21,959 nucleotides of DNA from Clostridia bacterium. GTDB taxonomy: Bacteria; Bacillota_A; Clostridia; Oscillospirales; CAG-272. The stretch lies in contig JAFTRB010000046.1 in the NCBI GenBank assembly GCA_017462445.1, positions 1 through 21,959 on the forward strand, given 5' to 3'. Under the pieces are notes generated by a model. It was not told where the DNA came from, ran no database searches, and saw only the letters and a list, made by a program, of their open reading frames with translations. Position numbers and translations under genes: made by a program. Shown here one piece after another: positions 17,701-21,959 of the stretch (positions are counted from its first letter, which is position 1; the number at the start of each line of letters is the position of its first letter).

Positions 17701-18334
17701 TATGATAGATGAAGCGTTCTACTTCGATAAGGACGGCTCTATCTACAGTGACTTTGCAGGCGAGGACAATTCCGATGACTACCTTGTACACATTAAGGAC
17801 GGCCACATCTACTATCCCACTCCCGACAGTGTGAACGGCGGTGAGCTTACCTTCAATGTCAATACAAGCAGATTTGACGTTGTCACCTTCTTCGTTATAA
17901 CAGATTCTTCTCTCTATACCATAGATGAAAACGGATTTGTTACCTTCGATGCATCCATCAATGCCTATGCTTATGATTGTGTCATAATCAAGGAAGCAAA
18001 CGCTGAGTATGTTCTTGGAACCTCCGGCTCTAAGTTCTTCACAAGAGTTTGCGTAGATGCAGAGGGCAATGTAACCATCCTTAAGGCTGGCGATCCCCTT
18101 ACTCTTGATATCATATTCACCGCTGACGGCGGCGTTGAGTTCCCCGACGGAACAACCATCACCGCTGACAAGACCGTTGTCTTCAAGAACGGCGCTAAGT
18201 GCGAGTTCAGAGATGTAATGGTTGACGGTGTTGCTACCAAGGATTGGGTTCTCGTTCTTGAGGACGGCTCCGAGTATACAGACGGTCTTACCTTCGTATA
18301 CGAGGACGGCAGCGTAATGTCTCTTGTATTTTAA
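8744..18334 (+). CDS. Giant secreted BspA-type leucine-rich repeat protein with InlB-type and Fn3-like modules
   Basis: About 3,196 residues. Numbering here counts from the in-frame ATG at 8738; the start is placed at 8744 because AGGAGG then has ideal spacing. Residues 8-31 form a hydrophobic signal or anchor, followed by a Pro/Glu linker. A small beta domain at about 47-122 ends before two InlB-type beta-grasp repeats (126-269). About five Fn3-like beta modules (275-675) and two more InlB-type repeats (680-831) follow. From about 835 to 2890 run BspA/LRR_5 repeats of the form IG-AF-C-L-I-IP-V-I; I count 34 FxxC cores, and more repeats lack the Cys. The last 280 residues are beta-rich with many DG turns and match nothing I know. 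No LPxTG, SLH or choline-binding end is seen, so it is held by the N-terminal helix or released. BspA-like proteins bind host matrix or other cells; a surface adhesin role is inferred. Confidence 0.9.
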   Translation: MKQMNKWFIATIATSVALVVAIIVAIVLGVSGGAATPEIPEGPETGRYYYDAESGEYSLHLHSGNQFLLNDGVNKVGKYTVSGDTLTFDFTKDSNGEASAKLEGNVLTFTYNNQEIRFLKEVNFTVTFDANGGESATKSATVINGKSVAKPSDPSKAGSLFIGWYADKDLTVPYSFDTAVVTADTTIYAKWVAKTVGQVEYTVDFEGADVEDMTTIGGKLYNVPTPEKSGYTFGGWWISDFEDADKLTRVYTEDTVFNANTTLFAVWTVAEGDKLAAPLVSVSDNGLSWANANASTYAVKITAPNGNVVLSENVSATTMNFDFDIPGEYVIEVTSVANNTANNSETTTRYYNAKALDRVSLFTIVEPSTLIFNSVGADKYYITVKCGNENHKHDMIDNGKSTVFSFVNCDMKEGGIEFVVTAVKNGYAKSVSETFVCERKLDKVADITVDESTETVVWTPVANAIYYSVSVTVGDKTLPTVYTSDAFYSFKFAPAGEVTVKVVPVTKGYLSPEAASVTYTKTSLSAPAGLKVNGTVVSWTAVEGATLYTVKVGAKEFETDKTSIDLSEIDVTLTSGAAYVISVKASAGDKSSVYSDEITSNYNVFVGNLVYANGVVSWAPVIGDGTYTVSVNGEVIADGLTNVSSYALTFKAAGNYTVSVSYCTETNTETFDLNVSIFRITFDSRLGSGVAPIYVAAGDILNLPTTSVRSGYTFSGWYNAPSASNGNGKKYDDAFYGEKDSIILYADWTANEYKITQKVDEGTTGATDGDIVYATYNQNFVLPIVKSDAGAFVGWFTGAGGTGIQLTNSRGESIGTYANIRDIDAYPYFAIGVLEFRENKDGTYAVTGGMNVDQVVDLVIPDTYKGKPVTMILENAFVDAEYSLETISIPNTVTLIGTGALDICYYLESIEIREVEGGHEAVYSSHEGALIRKDLDVTYLELFPRRKAGVFTVPPTVDTIRHKAFYNASQVTKVIISNEVTKVAEEAFYNCSKLEAIEFEAGGEDALTIDANAFYSVKKLTDITLPARVKNITLETFDACVALANINVEEGGQDYGSVDGMLTDGTQQTILYCPITRAGTLEIPVSVLGIGQGAFAGRTGITSVIIHNKMTEIGKNAFTGCTALKSVVFEGGRNVDLVIDESAFINDAAITSVRFEASADNTADRGAVTIGVSAFEGCKNINDLYFAPTANIEEISAYAFKDCERISALSIPATTSKVGDRAFSGCRAIRTVTLAEGGVAIAFGDFVFSGCTQLTSISLPATVTEFDGSVFEGCKNITTIEVHEDNPALVAEGGILYNKAKTEIMYFPRARALDFSALPSTLTKIGASAFQANENITSLRIPAGITEIGANAFDGCIYLSEVIFETTEAMSIGDYAFSNCPELTSITLPVKLTEIGDYAFYASGLGKPATEGDAYETVIIPDTVTTIGDYAFAYTMLGSINIPASVETVGEGAFYKCKNLATLTVTDGDKPLTIGSAEDEYGVFEGTILASVDLSTRTTVIGVKAFNGLTTLKTVTIPEGSKLTTIGVSAFNKTSLTAITLPEGLIGIGVDAFRNISTLEAVTIPTTVTDIGEYAFANMSGLKTFVFAGADTAETPLSINDYAFYNDKALTTITLPKRLERVYDNVTVGTGISITSFYTVFEGCSALENIFVADGCVQFSDIDGVFCINDDQRNPVTVVYCPRGKTGTLSIPSTVTLVHNRAFRGVKLERVEFEEMPNWNGEATLRIGGTMSAEYDDDENAVFGATSNQWGSENTTLKEVVLPAHLAAVGSYAFLNIEPVGANFTLTFNREAGPVEFGEYAITDNYGLKALYLPKVASVHENSFTGNSMLKTVDFALGSTVEKISYWSFTNSSVEKLLNIPASVKIIDDQAFSTSPLKEVTWEEGSQLHTLGTSAFSNAQFKSFTFPESLEFIGSGAFNPRTLEEVILNNVVKSTVALNGGSIFTSYQQANIKSIVVPEGNPYLTVVDGALYSSDMSILMYVPPMMDMGGKTAFDMDDRVTVIEASAFSYYPYDVILHEGLLKIGENAFRAASAITDVVLPASVIHLADYAFYQLPNLVSFKVAENSNLSILGYGAFYYNEKLATVELPDTVSEMDYSAFYNCKALVNVDLPSSLTQIPRFTFQNCTSLKNVTIHDNVSVIGAGAFSGCSALETITIPASVVEFEDYANFGVFETCSKLKNVIFAEGGKLTNIPGETFSGCKVIEDIVLPDTIISVAGNAFKDCNALRSIVIGGSFTDLPAEIFKGKAKLETVVLPDSVESIGNSAFEGCASLKNFTLPAELETIGEAAFRGCAALPSATIGEKVESIGDFAFDGCSSLASLVFAENCQLKALGSDPEVESAIFRGTTALTSVVLADSITTLGASTFQDSGLASVDFPSNLSAIGNRAFSGCVNLTKVEIPSTVKTIGNFAFEDCANITEAKLYLGVEYIGTGVFANCTSLVSANIPASVMRIGGNPFINCSSLTDFRFEEGNEDYILEDGALMDKGKFTIIYYLPTNVIEGGVFEIPSSVGVIAEAAFCDSQLEHIIVPEKVAEIPAMAFMNSKKLKTVKLTNSIISVGAEAFKGCSSLLEITIHEMTSTVGDGAFEGCSSLDKVVFSNRTIALTMGDRVFKDCTSLSDINVPAQLTGLTDYMFANTAITEFVVPESVTSLDVKGVLAGCTKLESVVIHENVTGNLGDEFFMNCAKLENVVLPAGITTIGEVECIGFQQYTGSHYFRKYGTSIYSGAFKGCTSLESIDLSNVSLLGANAFEGCTSLSDIKFATEMYSIGDYAFAGCTSLVEVNMYDNLYGCNGNAPLDVDYSQVDYKPLAIGAFVFADCTSLRTVTLPGTSDESYNYPNYEGIEELKDGAFAGCTSLKLVVIPSMNEFEIGAKPFVGVPSDCVVYFMESYMDAEYIHSTYKDSPDENYNYIDNLGWLTSTDATIIGVDGSVLLKTSTIDTADVKYSVLSTNNGAPSFSDYEIGPDGTVYSKLGGYWDELLPDGMVMIDEAFYFDKDGSIYSDFAGEDNSDDYLVHIKDGHIYYPTPDSVNGGELTFNVNTSRFDVVTFFVITDSSLYTIDENGFVTFDASINAYAYDCVIIKEANAEYVLGTSGSKFFTRVCVDAEGNVTILKAGDPLTLDIIFTADGGVEFPDGTTITADKTVVFKNGAKCEFRDVMVDGVATKDWVLVLEDGSEYTDGLTFVYEDGSVMSLVF
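9113..9544 (+). repeat. Two InlB-type (Listeria-Bacteroides) repeats
   Basis: Copy 1 (9113-9316) runs from FTVTFDANGG through SLFIGWYAD to TTIYAKW. Copy 2 (9338-9544) runs from VEYTVDFEG through GYTFGGWW to TTLFAVW. The GW turn and closing aromatic-W are diagnostic of the beta-grasp repeat family found in surface proteins. Confidence 0.85.
10775..11230 (+). repeat. Two further InlB-type repeats, the second divergent
   Basis: Copy 3 (10775-10987) has FRITFDSRLG, SGYTFSGWYN and IILYADW. Copy 4 (10994-11230) keeps EYKITQKVDEG and AFVGWFTGAGG but has lost the closing W. They stand just before the leucine-rich repeats. Confidence 0.75.
11240..17410 (+). repeat. BspA-type leucine-rich repeat array (LRR_5)
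   Basis: Repeats of about 21-24 residues, of the type LxxIxIPxxVxxIGxxAFxxC. Six longer inserts carry the DG-(A/V/I/M)-L...Y-P element typical of BspA proteins, beginning near residues 928, 1061, 1294, 1664, 1969 and 2481. Repeats vary widely at the DNA level, so the array is old and diverged, not a recent tandem duplication. Confidence 0.9.
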
Positions 18335-18449
18335 TCCCGATATCAAAGGATATCAAAAAGCTTGAATAACCCCGCTATCTCGGTGCCCCTCGGGGCATCG
18401 GGATGAGGGTAGGGTGGCGCATATTTGCGTTACCCGTATAAGAAAATCA

Positions 18450-18489
18450 GGGCAAGAATGCGAGTTTTTCTCGTGTTCTTGCCCTTTTT
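18450..18489 (+). terminator. Rho-independent terminator of the giant gene
   Basis: GGGCAAGAA-TG-CGAG (18450-18464), loop TTTTT and CTCG-TG-TTCTTGCCC (18470-18484), followed by TTTTTG. The two TG positions can pair as wobble. A second, smaller hairpin (CGGTGCCCC/GGGGCATCG, 18381-18400) lies upstream but has no T tract. Confidence 0.93.
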
Positions 18490-18561
18490 GTTTTTGTGCA
18501 TATTCAATAAAAAACATTTAAATCTATCATAAAATTTTAACATAGAAAAATACGACAAAGG

Positions 18562-18590
18562 TTGACACCGACGAAAAAATATGATACAAT
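18562..18590 (+). promoter_or_regulatory. Promoter of the moxR operon
   Basis: TTGACA (18562-18567), a 17-base spacer and TACAAT (18585-18590) preceded by TGA as an extended -10. The start would be near 18597, giving a leader of about 68 bases. The 18490-18561 stretch before it is AT-rich and shows nothing else. Confidence 0.85.
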
Positions 18591-18664
18591 TAAGAATAAG
18601 TTTTTACGCGCATTTATTTTAATTAATATTGCGTGATACAAATATTAAGGGAACGGTTTTTACA

Positions 18665-19669
18665 ATGAATTCACAGAAAAAATTTGAACGCTTTGATTCT
18701 GTCCTTCGGCGAGAGGCGCTGATCAAGTCACTGCTTCTTGGCGCAGTATTTGGCGCAGGAGTAGGCTTCGTCCTTGCGACAGTATTTTGGTTCCTGGAGG
18801 CGAACGGTATCGTCGCCGCGATTGTTGTGTTTGCTTTGGTAACAGCAGCATTGACATTTGCGTTTTACAAAACAGTGTTCGCTCCAACCGTCAAGAAAAA
18901 CGCAAAGAGGCTTGACCGCTACGGTCTTGACGAGCGTCTTATTACGATGGTCGAGCTTGAAGGAGACGACTCCTTCATTGCCGAGATGCAGCGTAGGGAT
19001 GCGGTCGAAACGCTCGAGCGACTCGATAAGAAGAGGGTTAAGCTGAAGATTGCAACTGCGATAATCGTGCTTGTGATTACAATTGGCACGCTCTTCCTGG
19101 GCGCCTTCACCACCGAGCTTCTGAGTACGGTTGTCGACGGCTTCCCGTCCGGTATGGATGTGTGGCTTATGATATTCCCACCCGAGCCTCCTGAAAAGTT
19201 TGAGGTAACTTACACTGTTGGCAAGGGCGGATATCTGATAGGCGACGGAGAACAGGTGGTTGTCGACGGAGACAGCAGCTTGCCTGTGCTCGCGGTGGCA
19301 GAGGATGGCTATATGTTCCTTGCATGGAACGACGGTATAGCAAACCCCTCGCGCTTTGACAAGTCGGTGAAGAAGGATATCACTGTATCCGCAATATTTA
19401 TCGCGGTCAAGGATGCCGAGGATGCGGGAGACGATGAGGATGAGCCCGATGATGTACCCGGTGAGGGTATGGGCCCCGGAGATAAGAACAACCCCGGCGG
19501 TGGCGGCGGTAAGTATGAGGAGGTCAACCAGATAATAGACGGTGACACCTACTACCGTGATGTGTACGAGCAATATTACGAGGAATTGCTTGCGGCGCTC
19601 GAGGAGAGAGACGATCTCACCGACGAGATGCGAGATATAATCGAGGCATATTTCAATATCATCGAGTGA
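18665..19669 (+). CDS. Membrane protein with DUF4175-like N-terminus and extracellular InlB-like repeat
   Basis: A 334-residue protein, first of the moxR operon. Two N-terminal helices (about 24-46 and 51-72) are followed by a cytoplasmic stretch AKRLDRYGLDERLITMVELE, a pattern resembling DUF4175-type proteins. A third helix (about 128-150) then leads to an outside region of about 180 residues. This contains FEVTYTVGKGGYLIGDGE through DGYMFLAWNDG to KDITVSAIF, a divergent InlB-type beta repeat. An acidic Asp/Glu stretch and a Gly-rich linker (PGGGGGK) follow, and the C-terminus is Tyr/Glu-rich and helical. The ATG at 18665 is chosen over a TTG at 18629; AAGGGAACGG lies upstream with long spacing. 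The role is probably to present or receive the operon's surface client (inference). Confidence 0.75.
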   Translation: MNSQKKFERFDSVLRREALIKSLLLGAVFGAGVGFVLATVFWFLEANGIVAAIVVFALVTAALTFAFYKTVFAPTVKKNAKRLDRYGLDERLITMVELEGDDSFIAEMQRRDAVETLERLDKKRVKLKIATAIIVLVITIGTLFLGAFTTELLSTVVDGFPSGMDVWLMIFPPEPPEKFEVTYTVGKGGYLIGDGEQVVVDGDSSLPVLAVAEDGYMFLAWNDGIANPSRFDKSVKKDITVSAIFIAVKDAEDAGDDEDEPDDVPGEGMGPGDKNNPGGGGGKYEEVNQIIDGDTYYRDVYEQYYEELLAALEERDDLTDEMRDIIEAYFNIIE

Positions 19670-19735
19670 TGTGCCCGGAACTACTTACTAAAGACTAATA
19701 AAAATATAACATAAAAAGCGAGGCTATGAAAGATT

Positions 19736-20812
19736 ATGGTAACAGAACAGAATTTGGAAAGATTTAAGCTGCAGTGTGACAACATTTTCGCGCAGATCGA
19801 GCGTGATGTCATTGGTCAGAAGGATGTTATTGAGGGCGCGGTTATTGCTATGATTGCAGGCGGTAACGTGCTTCTTGAGGGTGTTCCCGGAGTTGGTAAG
19901 ACCCGTCTTGTACGTTCTCTTGGTAGAGTATTTGACCTCCCCTTCTCGAGAATACAGTTCACCCCCGACCTTATGCCCGCGGACGTAACGGGTACTAACA
20001 TCATCGTAAAGGATGAGAAGGGTAACTCGAACTTCGAGTTCCAGCCCGGTCCCATCTTCTCCAACATCATTCTTGCGGACGAGATCAACCGTGCTACTCC
20101 TAAGACTCAGTCGGCTCTCCTTGAGGCGATGCAGGAGCACACCGTTACCGTTATGGGTGTATCCAGAAAGCTTGAAGAGCCCTTCTTCGTGCTTGCAACC
20201 CAGAACCCCGTAGAGCAGGATGGTACATATCCTCTTCCCGAGGCTCAGATGGACCGTTTCATGTTCAAGATTATAGTTAAGAACCCCAGCCTTGATGAGC
20301 TTATGAGCATCGTTAATATGACTCAGAAGACCATGGCGGAGGTTGCTGATGCTGCTTGTAACGGCTCCGACCTTCTTGAGATGCGCGCAACAGCAAACCA
20401 GATTCCCGTAGCCGAGGAGGTTATGAGATATGCGATGATGCTCTGCTCGGCAACTCATCCCGACAGCGAGTGCGCGAGCGAGGCAGCAAAGAAGTACATC
20501 CGTCTCGGAGCATCTCCCCGTGCAGGTCAGGCTCTTATTTCTGCCGCTAAGGTAAAGGCTCTTATGAAGGGCAGATTCAATGTATCCTACGCCGATCTGA
20601 ACGAATTGGCATACCCTGTACTCCGTCACCGTATCAAGCTCACCTTCGAGGCGGTAGCGGATAGAGTATCTCCCGATGAGATCATCAAGATGATTATCGA
20701 CGAGCTTGTTGTTAAGTGTGGCATTGCCGACGAGGCACCTGCAAAGGCAGAGGAGCCTGCAGCACCCGCCGAGGCGCCCAAGAAGCGCGGTATCTTCGGC
20801 TTCGGTAAGTAA
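19736..20812 (+). CDS. MoxR family AAA+ ATPase
   Basis: A 358-residue cytoplasmic ATPase. Walker A GVPGVGKT is at 49-56, Walker B IILADEINR at 111-119, sensor 1 ATQNP at 154-158, and the sensor 2 region GASPRAGQAL with Arg262. The 320-residue core has the usual MoxR length; a 25-residue Ala/Pro/Glu linker ending in the basic KKRGIFGFGK is appended, possibly for docking at the membrane. MoxR proteins act as chaperone-like remodelers with VWA-domain partners, here DUF58 and the BatA-type protein that follow. GAGG lies 12 bases before the ATG, a slightly long spacing. It is 66 bp after the first operon gene. Confidence 0.95.
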   Translation: MVTEQNLERFKLQCDNIFAQIERDVIGQKDVIEGAVIAMIAGGNVLLEGVPGVGKTRLVRSLGRVFDLPFSRIQFTPDLMPADVTGTNIIVKDEKGNSNFEFQPGPIFSNIILADEINRATPKTQSALLEAMQEHTVTVMGVSRKLEEPFFVLATQNPVEQDGTYPLPEAQMDRFMFKIIVKNPSLDELMSIVNMTQKTMAEVADAACNGSDLLEMRATANQIPVAEEVMRYAMMLCSATHPDSECASEAAKKYIRLGASPRAGQALISAAKVKALMKGRFNVSYADLNELAYPVLRHRIKLTFEAVADRVSPDEIIKMIIDELVVKCGIADEAPAKAEEPAAPAEAPKKRGIFGFGK

Positions 20813-20856
20813 TCCTAGCTTAACTCAAATTCGCAAAGAAAGGTGTCTATTTAGAA

Positions 20857-21756
20857 GTGAACAATTCGTACTTAAACGACGAGTTTTTCAGTCGCTTAGA
20901 GACCCTGTCGCTTGAGCTTCGCGCGGACCTCGCAGGATTCTTTGGTGGTAAGCACCTTGTGCGTACCTACGGTCAGACGGTCGAGTTTGCCGATTACCGT
21001 GAGTACGCTCTCGGTGACGATATTCGCCGTATAGACTGGAACCTGTACAGCCGATTCGAGAAGTTCTTCCTTAAGCTGTTTACCGACGAAAGACAGATGC
21101 ACACCCAGGTGTTCATCGATTGCTCCGCCTCTATGGGCAAGGACAATCCCGAGAAGTCTGCCTACACCATTGGCGTAGCGGCAGCGCTCGGCTATCTCTC
21201 GGTACACAACATGGACAAGGTATCTTACAGATTGATAAAGGGCAGTCGGGCTGAGGACCCCTTCGGCACGATTGTCGGCAAGAGAAACTTCTTCAGAGCT
21301 ATGAGCGAGCTGGAGACTCTTGAATTCGATGGCGACTCGGATATTTCCGAGGCTATTGTAAATTGTGAAAATACAGGGAACAACGATGGTCTCACCGTCA
21401 TAATATCCGATTTCTTCACCGATGGAGACTGGAAGAGGGCGGTAGACTTCCTCGCGTACAAGAAGAGACAGGTGCTCCTCGTGCAGATTATGACTCCCGA
21501 GGAGATCGACCCCTCGTATACCGGTCGTGTAAATCTTGTCGACTCGGAGACCGAGGATCTTACTGATGCGAGAAACATGAAGATCAACATTGATGTCAGT
21601 TCCCAGCTTGCTTATGAGGAGGCAATGCGCGACTTCGTTGAGGAGCTGAAGACCTTCTGCTTCTCTCGTGGCGCATCATTCGTTTCGGTATGCTCTGATC
21701 AGCCCATCGAGCGTGTCCTCTTCAAAGAACTGTTAAAGGTGGGAATTATAGAATGA
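20857..21756 (+). CDS. DUF58 protein, partner of MoxR
   Basis: A 299-residue protein with the DUF58 signature VEFADYREYALGDDIRRIDW at 42-61 and a VWA-like fold after it. The metal-binding motif DCSASM starts at Asp88 (DxSxS), and IISDFFTDGDW appears near residue 183, in the position of a later VWA loop. No membrane helix is present, so it is cytoplasmic, unlike DUF58 forms with an N-terminal helix pair. The start is GTG at 20857 with AAAGAAAGG upstream at longer than usual spacing. The stop overlaps the next start by four bases (ATGA), so the two are probably translationally coupled. Confidence 0.93.
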   Translation: MNNSYLNDEFFSRLETLSLELRADLAGFFGGKHLVRTYGQTVEFADYREYALGDDIRRIDWNLYSRFEKFFLKLFTDERQMHTQVFIDCSASMGKDNPEKSAYTIGVAAALGYLSVHNMDKVSYRLIKGSRAEDPFGTIVGKRNFFRAMSELETLEFDGDSDISEAIVNCENTGNNDGLTVIISDFFTDGDWKRAVDFLAYKKRQVLLVQIMTPEEIDPSYTGRVNLVDSETEDLTDARNMKINIDVSSQLAYEEAMRDFVEELKTFCFSRGASFVSVCSDQPIERVLFKELLKVGIIE

Positions 21757-21959
21757 GTTGGTTGACCCCGTTAGGATTTTTGGGCTTTATAGGATTAATT
21801 ATCCTTCTTATTATCTATTTAATAAAGCCTAATTATCAGAATAAATACATTTCCAGTACATTTGTCTGGAAGTTAAGCTTAAAGTATAGAAAAAAGAGAA
21901 TACCGCTCAGCAAGCTGCGTAATATTCTCTTGATAATTTGCCAGGTGCTTATCATAACC
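21753..21959 (+). CDS. BatA-type membrane protein, N-terminal part (cut by window end)
   Basis: The first 69 codons only. A hydrophobic helix (PLGFLGFIGLIILLIIYLI), a KPNYQNKYISSTFVWKLSLK segment, and the start of a second helix (NILLIICQVLIIT) match the N-terminal domain of BatA/aerotolerance-type proteins. These continue with a VWA domain or a periplasmic part and sit in the cytoplasmic membrane beside DUF58 and MoxR. The start overlaps the DUF58 stop. The family call rests on pattern and position. Confidence 0.8.
   Translation, partial: MSWLTPLGFLGFIGLIILLIIYLIKPNYQNKYISSTFVWKLSLKYRKKRIPLSKLRNILLIICQVLIIT

Noticed and set aside
15191..18346. A 1,051-residue open frame on the minus strand inside the giant gene, and a 327-residue one at 14165-15148
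   Set aside because: Same cause as the other antisense frame; both lie opposite clear LRR coding sequence.
18381..18400. Hairpin CGGTGCCCC/GGGGCATCG as the terminator of the giant gene
   Set aside because: No T tract follows; the hairpin at 18450-18484 with TTTTT is a much better terminator.

Overview
The window joins two unlike pieces of DNA. Positions 1 to about 3036 read as Bacteroidales (Alistipes/Rikenellaceae-like). They hold a LemA protein, a secreted S41 peptidase whose promoter matches the Bacteroidetes TTG/TAnnTTTG form, and the C-terminal part of an outer-membrane beta-barrel receptor. Starts lack Shine-Dalgarno sites, and AT-rich AATTAAGAATTAA tracts follow the gene ends. From about 3065 onward everything reads as a Gram-positive anaerobe, probably a gut clostridium. 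Ribosome binding sites are strong (AGGAGG type), promoters have TTGACA-N17-TATAAT form, Rho-independent terminators are frequent, and the proteins suit a single-membrane cell. The switch falls in a short C-rich stretch, inside an outer-membrane gene on one side and at the start of a small membrane-protein gene on the other. A metagenome assembly chimera is the simplest reading.

Clostridial part, first half (3.1-8.2 kb). A remnant of a small membrane protein ends at a bidirectional terminator. An AraC-type regulator is divergent from a GH4 alpha-galactosidase (MelA-like), with the two promoters placed back to back; this looks like a small substrate-induced sugar module. A second bidirectional terminator separates melA from a small XRE-type repressor. 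Upstream of the repressor are three operator-like palindromes at exact 22-bp spacing, lying between its promoter and an outward promoter. The outward promoter drives only a very short transcript ending in a hairpin. Next, on the minus strand, is a compact operon: a MmcQ/YjbR-like protein and two short chromate-transporter-family (CHR) proteins, all overlapping. Divergent from it is a tiny PH/GRAM-like protein with a near-consensus promoter.

The region 8.15-8.63 kb has no convincing gene but several inverted repeats. It is followed by a consensus promoter and a giant gene (8744-18334, about 3,196 residues). The product has an N-terminal membrane/signal segment, a small beta domain, InlB-type beta-grasp repeats, Fn3-like modules, roughly 2,000 residues of BspA-type (LRR_5) leucine-rich repeats and an unassigned C-terminal region. 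It ends with a strong terminator and no recognisable cell-wall sorting signal.

The last 3.4 kb start a second operon with its own consensus promoter: a three-helix membrane protein with an extracellular InlB-like repeat, a MoxR AAA+ ATPase, a DUF58 protein, and the first 69 codons of a BatA-type membrane protein cut by the window end. MoxR, DUF58 and BatA-type proteins commonly act together as an ATPase/VWA chaperone-like system at the membrane. The giant LRR protein upstream and the InlB-like repeat in the operon's first protein make a link to assembly of surface proteins attractive, but this is inference.
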